Under the pieces are notes generated by a model that was not told the origin of the DNA, made no database searches, and saw nothing but the letters and a program-made list of their open reading frames with translations. Position numbers and translations under genes: made by a program. A stretch of 64,000 bases of DNA, taken from NCBI GenBank assembly GCA_024688685.1, contig JAILDX010000038.1:124001-188000 (forward strand). Direction: 5' to 3'. Positions 1 to 7,935 of the stretch are shown here, in pieces. Positions within the stretch are counted from its first letter, which is position 1; every line of letters begins with the position of its first letter. This DNA comes from Saccharofermentans sp. GTDB lineage: Bacteria; Bacillota; Clostridia; Saccharofermentanales; Saccharofermentanaceae.

Positions 1-35
1 AGGCTGCAAGAGATTCCGGCGTAGCCCGCATCTGA
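1..35 (+). CDS. C-terminal end of an upstream gene (partial)
   Basis: The frame beginning at base 3 is open from the window edge to a TGA at 33-35 and would end in DSGVARI. A terminator hairpin follows 11 bases later, which is what one expects after a real gene end. The short tail is compatible with several enzymes (malic-enzyme-like proteins have similar endings), but eleven codons are too few to name it. Confidence 0.35.
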   Translation, partial: AARDSGVARI

Positions 36-46
36 CAAACTTACTG

Positions 47-92
47 CTCACCTGCATTACAGGCTTGTCTTGTATGCAGGTGAGTATTTTAT
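47..92 (+). terminator. Rho-independent terminator
   Basis: An 11-bp perfect inverted repeat (47-57 with 74-84, 16-base loop) is followed directly by a T-rich tail (85-92). It closes the gene that ends at 35 and sits just before the ribosome site of the AsnC/Lrp gene. Confidence 0.75.
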
Positions 93-111
93 ATTGAAGT
101 GGAGGCAGAAT

Positions 112-600
112 ATGATAGATCACATTGAATTGTTGAGACTTATTGAGAATGATGCAAAGCTTTCCTTAGAGGATATTGCGGTAAGGCTCGGCGCTTCTGA
201 AGAAGAGGTCAGCAAAGAGATCAAGTATCTTGAAGATGAGAAGATAATCCTCGGTTATACGACAAACATCAACTGGGAGAAGCAGCTTCCCGAGCACTGC
301 ATCGGCATGATCGAAGTCAGGATCACGCCTATCAAGGGCAAGGGATACGATCAGGTTGCAAATATCATCAGCCAGTATGATAAGGTTTCCGCATGCTACC
401 TTATGTCCGGCGGTTTTGACCTTATGGTCATTTATGAGGACATGAGTCTCAGGGATATTGCTAATTTTGTTAACCAGAAGATAGCTACTCAGGAAGGTGT
501 ACTGTCTACTACGACCCACTTCATCCTCAAGAAGTACAAGGCTAACGGAATAATGTTTGACGCAGCAGACAAAGACGACAGGCAGGCAATAATATTATGA
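112..600 (+). CDS. Lrp/AsnC family transcriptional regulator
   Basis: A 162-residue DNA-binding regulator. The first ~55 residues form a winged helix-turn-helix of AsnC type (MIDHIELLRLIENDAKLS, then EDIAVRLGASEEEV), and the rest matches the ligand-binding/oligomerisation RAM domain (VRITPIKGKGYDQV; CYLMSGGFDLMV). The family senses amino acids and controls their metabolism. The start at 112 is chosen because GGAGG lies at 101-105; a longer frame from a TTG at 70 would run through the preceding terminator. The stop overlaps the start of the aminotransferase (ATGA), so the two are translationally coupled, and the regulator probably responds to a substrate or product of that enzyme or controls this operon. 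The ligand cannot be read from the sequence. Confidence 0.9.
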   Translation: MIDHIELLRLIENDAKLSLEDIAVRLGASEEEVSKEIKYLEDEKIILGYTTNINWEKQLPEHCIGMIEVRITPIKGKGYDQVANIISQYDKVSACYLMSGGFDLMVIYEDMSLRDIANFVNQKIATQEGVLSTTTHFILKKYKANGIMFDAADKDDRQAIIL

Positions 601-1781
601 CGGACGGGACAAGTAAACTATCTGAAGTCGTAAATAAAGTACCGCCTTCAGCTATCAGGAGATTTTTTGATCTTGCAAATGAGATGAAAGGTCATGTTAT
701 CTCACTTTCGATAGGTGAGCCAGACTTTGTTACTCCGTGGTCTATCAGAGAAGCAGGCATTAACTCTTTACGCGAAGGATATACCCATTATTCCCCAAAT
801 TCAGGGTATATGGAAGCCAGGGAGGCAATCTGTTCTTACATACAGAGAAGATATGGGGTTTCATATTCATCCAAGGAAGAATGCCTTATTACCGTAGGAG
901 GAAGTGAAGGTCTCGATCTTGTTGCAAGGGCTCTTATCAATCCCGGCGATGAAGTCGTTATCGTTGAACCCTGCTTTGTCGCATATAAGGCTACTGTAAT
1001 GTTTGCTCACGGTGTTCCTGTAGTTATCTCCACAAAGGAGGAGAATGACTACAAGCTTATGCCTGAGGAACTTGAGGCTGCGATTACAGATAAGACAAAG
1101 TATATCATCCTCGGGTATCCGAGCAATCCGACCGGAGCTGTAATGACATATGATGATCTTAAGAAGATAAAGGACGTTCTTGTTAAGTATCCTGATATCA
1201 CGATCATCTCAGATGAGCTTTACTGTGAACTCAATTACCTTGACAGCAAACCGTCTTCGCTGATCCAGTTCCCTGAGCTAAGAGACAGAACTGTTATGAT
1301 CAACGGTTTCTCAAAGTCTTATGCAATGACAGGTTTCAGGATCGGTTACAGTGTCGGACCGAAGAGTATAATTGCCGCCATGACCAAGATACATCAGTAC
1401 TGCATCATGAGTGCGCCTTCAACCGCGCAGTTTGCAGTTATAGAAGCTGCTTCCAACGGTGATTCATGCATTGAAGAGATGCGCAATGAGTATAACCACA
1501 GAAGAAGAGTCCTCCTTAAGGGCTTATCCGATGCAGGACTTAAGTGTTTTACTCCGTATGGCGCTTTTTATGCATTCCCTTCCATTGAGGGTCTCGGCAT
1601 CCAGTCAGATGAATTCTGCGAGAGGTTCCTTCTCGAGAAGAAAGTAGCCATAGTCCCCGGCAAAGCTTTTGGAGAATGTGGTGAAGGTCATGTAAGGATA
1701 AGCTATGCAGCTTCAATAGATGATATAAAAGATGCAGTAGTAAGATTAAAGGAATTTGTAGAGGAACTTAAAAATGCTTGA
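597..1781 (+). CDS. PLP-dependent class I/II aminotransferase
   Basis: A 394-residue fold-type I aminotransferase of the aspartate/aromatic aminotransferase group. Visible landmarks are the N-terminal substrate loop (SLSIGEPDF), the glycine-rich PLP phosphate site (TVGGSEGLDL), the NPTGAV segment and the Schiff-base lysine K240 in SKSYAMTGFRIGY. It is cytosolic, with no signal peptide. It overlaps the upstream AsnC/Lrp regulator by 4 bases and prfB by 8. AsnC-type regulator plus aminotransferase is a common pair; substrate specificity (aspartate, alanine or aromatic) is not decided by the motifs. Confidence 0.9.
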   Translation: MTDGTSKLSEVVNKVPPSAIRRFFDLANEMKGHVISLSIGEPDFVTPWSIREAGINSLREGYTHYSPNSGYMEAREAICSYIQRRYGVSYSSKEECLITVGGSEGLDLVARALINPGDEVVIVEPCFVAYKATVMFAHGVPVVISTKEENDYKLMPEELEAAITDKTKYIILGYPSNPTGAVMTYDDLKKIKDVLVKYPDITIISDELYCELNYLDSKPSSLIQFPELRDRTVMINGFSKSYAMTGFRIGYSVGPKSIIAAMTKIHQYCIMSAPSTAQFAVIEAASNGDSCIEEMRNEYNHRRRVLLKGLSDAGLKCFTPYGAFYAFPSIEGLGIQSDEFCERFLLEKKVAIVPGKAFGECGEGHVRISYAASIDDIKDAVVRLKEFVEELKNA

Positions 1782-2883
1782 ATTCGATAACATCAGACTT
1801 GAGCTGGAGGCTCTTGAGGAACCTATCCTTTCACTCAAGGAATCACTTCATATCGATCATGTAAAGACACAGATAAGCGAGCTTGAAGCAAGAACACAGG
1901 AACCCGGATTCTGGGATGATGTTGATAAGGCACAGTCTCTTCAGACAAACCTTGCAAGACTCCAGAAGAAAGTGGACGGTTTCAATTCTTTGTTTAACAC
2001 AAGGGAAGACCTCCTTGCACTCTGTGAACTTGCAAATGAGGAAGAAGATCTAGATTCACTTGATGAACTTAAGACAGGTGTTGCGGAACTTAAAGAACAG
2101 TATGAGAAGATGCGTCTTGAGACGCTCCTTACTCAGGAGTTCGACAAGAACAACGCAATACTTACGCTCAACGCAGGTGCAGGCGGTACAGAGGCCCAGG
2201 ACTGGGTATCGATGCTTTACCGTATGTATCTGAGATGGGCGGAGTCTCACGGGTACGAGACAAAGGAACTTGAATATCTCGAAGGGGATGTTGCAGGTAT
2301 CAAGAGCTGTTCAGTTATGATATGCGGCGAGAATGCGTACGGATTCTTAAGATCAGAGCTCGGCGTTCACAGACTTGTAAGGATATCTCCTTTCGATTCG
2401 TCCGGAAGACGTCACACATCATTTGCGTCATGTGAAGTTATGCCTGAACTTGATGATACCATTGATATCAAGATCGATATGAAAGATGTCCGTGTCGATA
2501 CATACCGTGCTACAGGTAAGGGTGGACAGCACATCAACAAGACCGATACAGCTGTCAGAATGACTCATGAACCTACCGGAGTAGTTGTTGCATGCCAGTC
2601 TGAGAGATCTCAGGTGCAGAACAGAGAGACATGTATGAAGATGCTTAAAGCAAAGCTTTTCGCGCTCGCACAAGCAGCACAGATGGAGAAGATCGAAGAC
2701 CTTAAAGGCAACCAGATGGATATCGCATGGGGAAGCCAGATCCGATCTTATATATTCTGTCCCTATACAATGGTTAAGGACCACAGGACAGGTTACCAAG
2801 TTGTTGATGTCGACGGAGTTATGGACGGCAATCTTGACGGCTTTATCAATGCATTCCTGTCAGGTATGAAGGACGAGAAATAA
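1774..2883 (+). CDS. prfB: Peptide chain release factor 2 (single frame, no frameshift)
   Basis: RF2 (369 residues) recognises UGA and UAA stop codons and triggers peptide release on the ribosome. The stop-codon tripeptide SPF is at residues 205-207 and the peptidyl-transferase GGQ at 250-252, the same numbering as the E. coli protein. Most bacteria place an in-frame UGA after codon 25 that needs a +1 frameshift; here codon 25 is still CTT (1846-1848) but is followed by CAT, so the gene reads straight through. The ATG at 1774 lies inside the aminotransferase end, preceded by GAGGA at 1761-1765. A terminator follows. Confidence 0.97.
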   Translation: MLEFDNIRLELEALEEPILSLKESLHIDHVKTQISELEARTQEPGFWDDVDKAQSLQTNLARLQKKVDGFNSLFNTREDLLALCELANEEEDLDSLDELKTGVAELKEQYEKMRLETLLTQEFDKNNAILTLNAGAGGTEAQDWVSMLYRMYLRWAESHGYETKELEYLEGDVAGIKSCSVMICGENAYGFLRSELGVHRLVRISPFDSSGRRHTSFASCEVMPELDDTIDIKIDMKDVRVDTYRATGKGGQHINKTDTAVRMTHEPTGVVVACQSERSQVQNRETCMKMLKAKLFALAQAAQMEKIEDLKGNQMDIAWGSQIRSYIFCPYTMVKDHRTGYQVVDVDGVMDGNLDGFINAFLSGMKDEK

Positions 2884-2903
2884 TCAGATCTTTCTGTATA
2901 AAG

Positions 2904-2945
2904 AAGGGGGCTGTCTCAAAATGAGTCAGCCCCCTTTATTTTGCT
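2904..2945. terminator. Bidirectional terminator between prfB and surface protein
   Basis: A GGGGGCTG/CAGCCCCC stem (2906-2913 with 2927-2934), with an inner CTC/GAG pairing and AA/TT extensions, is followed by a T-rich run on the plus strand and by a weaker T-rich stretch on the minus strand. It separates two convergent genes and probably serves both. Confidence 0.85.
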
Positions 2946-2958
2946 TTAAGTCAACGGA

Positions 2959-4905
2959 TCATGTCCAGTTGAATGTTGCACTGTTATATCCGAAGTGTGC
3001 AGGTCTGGAGGATGTAGTAACATTTACGCGGATCTCTACCGTTGATCCTGCAGGGATCGTACAGTCTACAGGAGAACATGTATATGTATTGCCGTCGTGT
3101 GTAAATGTGAATCCGTCAGATGTTACATTCGTGATCTTCGAACTTGAGTAGAATGTGATCTTCAAGTTGTTGAGAGAAGCAGAAAGACTTGCATCGGTAC
3201 TTGTGTTGTTTGTAAAGATAACATCAAATCTGAATCCGCTTCCTTCTCTCTTAAAGTGTCTGATCTGAGTTGACATATTAACGACTCTTGCACCTGTGCC
3301 TGCAGTCGTTGCAGCTGTAGTAGCTGCAGTTGTTGCTTCCGTTGTGGACTCCGTCGTCGTTGCTGCAGTTGTTGCTTCCGTTGTGGACTCAGTAGTAGCC
3401 TCTGTTGTTGCTTCAGTTGTAGCAGAAGTAGACTCTGTTGTTGCAGCGGTCACAGAAGATTCTGTCGTATCCTTTACTGAAGATTCCGAAGTCTCAGCAG
3501 AAGATTCAGATGATTCAGTGGAAGACTTTGTCTCATTTGACATAGTAGGGATCGTTTCTTTTGTTGTCTCAGTTGTCTCAACCGTTGTAACGGTCTTATC
3601 ACCTTTGATCATGCTTGTGATCTTATCAATGTTGTCAAGCACAAGGAATGCAACGAGGAATACTACGATTACGACAGCAAGAGTAACAAGACCACCGACA
3701 CCGGGATCTCTCTTTGCTTTCTTGTCCTTTTTCTTCTTTCCTGAAGAAACCTGTGAAACAGGTGCTATAGAAGGATTCGATTTTTTGCCTGTTGGTTTTG
3801 CTTCGCTGACGGCAGCAGGTCTTGAAGGAGCTTTTTCAACAGTTCCGGGACGGACCTTCTTCTCAGGCTTTGCAGCGGGAAGAGGAGCAGAAGTCTTTGC
3901 AACCGTAGCAGTTGCAGAAACAGCAGCTGTGGCCGCGGTTACTGCAGCAGCCGTTGCAGCTGCAGCTGCCTTATCCTTGTTATCATTTTCCTTTTTGGTT
4001 TCTTCTTCCTTTTCTTCCATCTTAGCCTCAGGTTCACTTAAGGGAAGAGTGAGGGGAATCTGTGTTGAAGGAGTTTTTCCGGGTTCTGCAACTCTGTTCT
4101 CAACCTGGGGTTCTGACTTCTTGAAAGCATTTACACCGGAAGAAACAGTTCCATATGATTTGATCTGAGCCTGTTCAGGATTCTCCTTTGTAACAGGCGG
4201 GATATCGATATCTTTTCCTTTGGGTGTCTCAGGCTTTTGGGCATGAGCGAAAGGACTTGCTTTCTGATCCTTTGATGATGTAGCGAAATCAAGATCCTCT
4301 CCGGATTTGAAGAGCTTGTCATCCTTTGGATCACCGATACCGGCCATTGCCATGAAATCCTCATCGTCATCAGTAAACTTAGGGGGTGTGATCTCATCGA
4401 TACCCTCGAAAGGATCATTATTGTCAGCTTTGGGAGCATCCGCCTTCTTAGGCGTCTCAGGATTCTTGACAGTAAGCTTCTCAGTCTTGGAATTTGCGTT
4501 AGGATTGCCTACGTGTTCGGGGGCAGGAGCATTTGCCAGAGGCTTAAAAGCGGAAACTGAAGAATCGAACTCGAAACCGGCAAGATCATCCTCATACTGC
4601 ATCTCATTCTGAGGTTCTGCCGCTGATGTCTGTTCTTCCTTAAGCTTGTCAGAAACTGTATTTACAGGATCGTTGGCCTTAAAAGACACAGCGAAGGAAG
4701 ACGAAACAAGATCATCTTCGTTTCCACTGAAACTGCTGTCAAAAAGAGCATCGTGACCATGGTCAGCTCTCGTTTTATCTTCTTTACCGAAAAGGGAACC
4801 TTCATTCTTCTCGACACCATCAGAAAGATTCTGATTATCGGCATCTGCGTGGATCAGCTTGTCCTGCTTATTCTCATTGTTATTATCATCATTCTTGAAC
4901 AGCAT
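2959..4905 (-). CDS. Membrane-anchored surface protein with Thr-rich stalk
   Basis: An uncharacterised 648-residue protein. Residues 1-400 are a long acidic, low-complexity cytoplasmic part, ending in an Ala-rich patch (~310-340) and a Lys-rich stop (KKKKDKKAKR). One membrane helix follows at about 403-425. A Thr/Ser/Glu/Ala stalk (~440-537) contains a 13-residue unit repeated twice. A final ~105-residue beta-rich domain (~542-648) looks like an immunoglobulin-fold or carbohydrate-binding-like module. N-in/C-out topology follows from the charges. The ATG at 4905 is preferred over an upstream GTG (4917) because GAGGTG lies between them. It has its own promoter and a shared terminator. Ligand and role are unknown; the layout suggests linking an internal disordered region to something outside. 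Confidence 0.75.
   Translation of the reverse strand: MLFKNDDNNNENKQDKLIHADADNQNLSDGVEKNEGSLFGKEDKTRADHGHDALFDSSFSGNEDDLVSSSFAVSFKANDPVNTVSDKLKEEQTSAAEPQNEMQYEDDLAGFEFDSSVSAFKPLANAPAPEHVGNPNANSKTEKLTVKNPETPKKADAPKADNNDPFEGIDEITPPKFTDDDEDFMAMAGIGDPKDDKLFKSGEDLDFATSSKDQKASPFAHAQKPETPKGKDIDIPPVTKENPEQAQIKSYGTVSSGVNAFKKSEPQVENRVAEPGKTPSTQIPLTLPLSEPEAKMEEKEEETKKENDNKDKAAAAATAAAVTAATAAVSATATVAKTSAPLPAAKPEKKVRPGTVEKAPSRPAAVSEAKPTGKKSNPSIAPVSQVSSGKKKKDKKAKRDPGVGGLVTLAVVIVVFLVAFLVLDNIDKITSMIKGDKTVTTVETTETTKETIPTMSNETKSSTESSESSAETSESSVKDTTESSVTAATTESTSATTEATTEATTESTTEATTAATTTESTTEATTAATTAATTAGTGARVVNMSTQIRHFKREGSGFRFDVIFTNNTSTDASLSASLNNLKITFYSSSKITNVTSDGFTFTHDGNTYTCSPVDCTIPAGSTVEIRVNVTTSSRPAHFGYNSATFNWT
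3323..3390. repeat. Two 29-bp direct repeats in the stalk coding region
   Basis: An identical 29-base sequence occurs at 3323-3351 and 3362-3390, giving a 39-bp period (13 codons). It encodes the tandem Thr/Ser/Glu/Ala unit of the stalk. The surrounding bases are also built of related short units. Confidence 0.85.
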
Positions 4906-4935
4906 CCTGCACCTCACATAATAATAGATAATATA

Positions 4936-4964
4936 ATAATAGTTCTCTTGGGTTCTATTTGCAA
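4936..4964 (-). promoter_or_regulatory. Promoter of the surface-protein gene
   Basis: On the minus strand a TTGCAA -35 (4959-4964) and TATTAT -10 (4936-4941) are separated by 17 bp, about 30 bp upstream of the ATG at 4905. It lies back to back with the tRNA promoter. Confidence 0.55.
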
Positions 4965-4966
4965 AC

Positions 4967-4995
4967 TTGACATATCAATTTCATGGTGCTACAAT
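4967..4995 (+). promoter_or_regulatory. Consensus sigma-70 promoter of the tRNA-Leu/tRNA-fMet unit
   Basis: A perfect TTGACA (4967-4972), 17-bp spacer and TACAAT (4990-4995) lie about 20 bp before the mature tRNA-Leu start. The strength fits a stable RNA gene. Confidence 0.85.
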
Positions 4996-5015
4996 TTTCA
5001 AGCACTGGACGGAAG

Positions 5016-5102
5016 GCTCGTGTGGCGGAATTGGCAGACGCAACGGACTTAAAATCCGTCGAAGTAAAATTCGTACCGGTTCAAGTCCGGTCACGAGCAC
5101 CA
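5016..5102 (+). tRNA. tRNA-Leu (anticodon TAA)
   Basis: The 7-bp acceptor stem GCTCGTG/CACGAGC, the anticodon loop CTTAAAA within an ACGGA/TCCGT stem, a long variable arm and the T-arm GGTTCAAGTCC identify a class II tRNA-Leu reading UUA/UUG. The 3' CCA is encoded. Confidence 0.96.
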
Positions 5103-5123
5103 TTTACTTAAAGTGGTTTGACA

Positions 5124-5200
5124 CGCGGAGTGGAGCAGTTGGTAGCTTGCCGGGCTCATAACCCGGAGGTCGCGAGGTTCGAGTCCCGCCTCCGCAACCA
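5124..5200 (+). tRNA. Initiator tRNA-fMet (anticodon CAT)
   Basis: The anticodon is CAT. The two hallmarks of an initiator are present: an unpaired C1-A72 at the end of the acceptor stem (CGCGGAG/CTCCGCA) and three G-C pairs (GGG/CCC) in the anticodon stem. CCA is encoded. It lies 21 bases after tRNA-Leu in the same transcript. Confidence 0.95.
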
Positions 5201-5203
5201 GCA

Positions 5204-5240
5204 GATCCCCGATCATATCGGGGATCTTTTTTATTTTTTG
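5204..5240 (+). terminator. Terminator of the tRNA unit
   Basis: A 9-bp perfect stem GATCCCCGA/TCGGGGATC (5204-5212 with 5218-5226) with a 5-base loop is followed by a long T-rich run. Confidence 0.92.
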
Positions 5241-5319
5241 TCCCGATATCTTAATTTATTGAAATTCATAAATTAATGTATAATGTATTTGTACGATTAT
5301 GCTTTGCGGAGGAATATCC

Positions 5320-7935
5320 ATGGCAGATAAGACAGGTTATGCTGACGGTAAATCTGATGTGTTTAACAGCATCGTCAGGGCCGTTATCCTTATTATTGTT
5401 TCATTGCTCATATCATTTCTTTCAGTTTCTTTTGCTGTCCATCATATGCGCCTTCAGTACGAAGAAGAGTTTAAGAGCATTTCGCATGACAAGATCTATC
5501 AGGTCAGCGATATTGTTAAGATGACAGTTGACGGTAATGAACTCAGGAATGATCCTGCAACAGCTGCTTCCAAATATGCAACTGTCTTTGACCTTATGCT
5601 TGCGGATACATCTTCCGAAGAGCTTTCAACAGAGAATTATGCATTATTCTCTTATCTTAACGGTCAGCTTATGATGATCGTAAGCAACGGAAGTGATGCA
5701 GCCGAGTTCCGCGTATCAACCGCAGATGTTTCAGAATGGCTTACAGGCACTTTTGCGCCTAAGTTTATGGAAGATGATAAAACGATGAGCGTTCTCGTTC
5801 CTATCACTGATGATACAGGTATGTGTATCGGTGTATTTGAATACAAGTGCTCATTTAACGGTCTTAACTCTCTTGGTGATGAGATAGAAAGCAGGATATT
5901 CCTTGCTGTGATCATATGTCTTGCTGCAGGTATAGTATTGTTTGTCATCCAGGAAGTCACGATCAGACTCCTGAGAAAGAAGCAGGGAAAGGGTGGAGCC
6001 AACACAAACGAGACAGCAAAGAACAGGGAGAAGAGACTTATGTCTTCAACTATCGGCTACTGTTTCTCGATAGTCCTTGTTGTCCTTTTCGTAATGAGTA
6101 ATCATCTGGCGGATACTTATGTGGCTGCCCTTGAATCCGAGAGAGCTGACACGATGCAGAAGATAACTGTCGCTACATCAACAGCACTCGGATATACAGA
6201 GATGTCTGAAGGCATGGATTATAAGTTCCCGATCTATTCTTATGCAGAGGAAAAACCTTACCTCGTTGATATCTTTACAAAGGTCGGTGATTCCTTCCTG
6301 AGATTCTTCTCTTCTTCAGACAGAGATAATGTTGAACCTTATTATCTTACCGGCGCAAACGATAAGTACATCAACAGTTTTGATCTTCAGCAGGTTGCAT
6401 TTACTTCAAGGTCAGAGGCGGGAGTAAGTTATGTTTCGTGTGTTTCGCCCATCATTTCTTCTGATAATACTGTTGCAGGCATCCTCGAAGTACGCATGCC
6501 AAGGACTGATTTCCAGGCATCAGTAAACGGCCTGTCTTTAAGCTGGATATTCACGATCATCTCTATCGCCATTTCGATGGCAATAATCATTTTTGAACTT
6601 AATCTTCTCGTATCGACCATCACAAAGGGTATTACCGGGAATGCGCCTATCCTTATCATGTATGGTGCGAATGCGAACAGATTCCTGTCATTCTTCCAGG
6701 CGCTTGGCGCTTCGATGATTCCGGTCATTTATGCTTCATACATAAAAGATAATCTGCCTGATCTTGAATACTGGATACTGCAGCTCATAATTTTTGTGGG
6801 TGTAATATTCTTTGCTTACGGATTCTTTGGATTTGTAACTGTCAAGAGGACAATCAAGAGCCGCCTTACTTCAAGGATCGCTCTGATGTTTGTTACGGCT
6901 ATCGGTTATTTCTTTGCGCTTCTCGGAGCTCTTATTGATAACCCTTACGTTATCATGGCGTTTATGCTTCCTGTCGGATTCTGTTTCGGAATGCCGTTTG
7001 ATTATCTCAGAGATTACAGGCTTAATGCAGGCAAGTTCGGATACAAGAACTTTGATGACAGGACAATTCATAATATTCAGCTGACAGCTTATTTCCTCGG
7101 AGTTTCTGTCGGAAGCGTTGTTTCAGGTATCTGCTACGAGAGATTCGGTCTTATGACTGTTTGCATTATCAGCGGTGCAACGCTGATCCTTACATCGCTC
7201 GGAATGGTTTATTTCATGCGCAACAACACAGTCGTAAAAGAATCATTCCTTTCTGTCAGCAAGTGGCTGCAGATGTTCGCTGACAAGAAGGCAGGAAGGT
7301 TCATGATGTCAACATTTGTTGTTCTCGGAATGGTCCTTTCATTCCTGCTCGTGTTTATGCCGAACTACCTCGGAAGAGTAAGGATATCTCTTGCGACATC
7401 AGCTTTCTATTATCTGACAGCGGCATTTATGGCTATCTTTGTAGCTCTTATCGTCAAATCGAGATTTGCATATCTTCTGAACTCCAGAAGCAGGGTATTG
7501 CTGCAGTCAACAGCTGCAATACTTGGATTCCTTATCTTTGCTCTCCTTCCGACTGCAAAAATGCTCGTATTCTCCTGTGCACTGTTCGGATTCTCTCTCG
7601 GGATCCATGATTATACATATGTGTATGACCTTTTCGAGATCAAGGGGAAGGCAAGGATCAACTTCAAGCGTGCCGCAGAGCTCACTTTGCTTGCAGGTTT
7701 TATGATAATGATCCCTGTTTATTATGTTGCGCTTATCATTAACCAGATAAGGATCGTATTCCTTGTTTATACTTTGATACTTGTTCTTATCGGTTATATC
7801 TATCCCATGTCAGGCTTCTCTTATTCCGTAGGCAACGGTAAGAAAGGTCCGCCCAAACAGAATAAGAAGGAGACAGCTGTAGCTGTTCCTGATGCAGGAA
7901 ATACAGATCTGAAGGGAGGAAACTACAATGGATGA
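5320..7935 (+). CDS. Large membrane protein: two extracytoplasmic sensor segments fused to MFS-like permease
   Basis: An 871-residue polytopic protein. A helix at ~18-43 is followed by an extracytoplasmic segment (~44-190) and a second helix (~193-215). A short charged cytosolic linker leads to a third helix (~245-265), a second extracytoplasmic segment (~266-415), and then about twelve hydrophobic helices to residue ~835 that look like a major facilitator fold (YFLGVSVGSVVSGICYERFG). Both outer segments have the size and placement of Cache-type ligand domains. The start at 5320 has GCGGAGG at 5306-5312; an ATG at 5299 lies upstream of that site. TATAAT at 5279-5284 is a likely -10. The last bases overlap the next gene (7928), so the two proteins probably act together. 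Role unknown: regulated transporter or transporter-derived sensor. Confidence 0.75.
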   Translation: MADKTGYADGKSDVFNSIVRAVILIIVSLLISFLSVSFAVHHMRLQYEEEFKSISHDKIYQVSDIVKMTVDGNELRNDPATAASKYATVFDLMLADTSSEELSTENYALFSYLNGQLMMIVSNGSDAAEFRVSTADVSEWLTGTFAPKFMEDDKTMSVLVPITDDTGMCIGVFEYKCSFNGLNSLGDEIESRIFLAVIICLAAGIVLFVIQEVTIRLLRKKQGKGGANTNETAKNREKRLMSSTIGYCFSIVLVVLFVMSNHLADTYVAALESERADTMQKITVATSTALGYTEMSEGMDYKFPIYSYAEEKPYLVDIFTKVGDSFLRFFSSSDRDNVEPYYLTGANDKYINSFDLQQVAFTSRSEAGVSYVSCVSPIISSDNTVAGILEVRMPRTDFQASVNGLSLSWIFTIISIAISMAIIIFELNLLVSTITKGITGNAPILIMYGANANRFLSFFQALGASMIPVIYASYIKDNLPDLEYWILQLIIFVGVIFFAYGFFGFVTVKRTIKSRLTSRIALMFVTAIGYFFALLGALIDNPYVIMAFMLPVGFCFGMPFDYLRDYRLNAGKFGYKNFDDRTIHNIQLTAYFLGVSVGSVVSGICYERFGLMTVCIISGATLILTSLGMVYFMRNNTVVKESFLSVSKWLQMFADKKAGRFMMSTFVVLGMVLSFLLVFMPNYLGRVRISLATSAFYYLTAAFMAIFVALIVKSRFAYLLNSRSRVLLQSTAAILGFLIFALLPTAKMLVFSCALFGFSLGIHDYTYVYDLFEIKGKARINFKRAAELTLLAGFMIMIPVYYVALIINQIRIVFLVYTLILVLIGYIYPMSGFSYSVGNGKKGPPKQNKKETAVAVPDAGNTDLKGGNYNG

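Noticed and set aside
3296..4168. 290-residue plus-strand frame opposite the surface-protein gene, Val/Ala-rich
   Set aside because: It is the complement of the Thr/Glu/Ala codons of the stalk and the Ala-rich patch; no ribosome site, and the minus-strand protein has clear domains.
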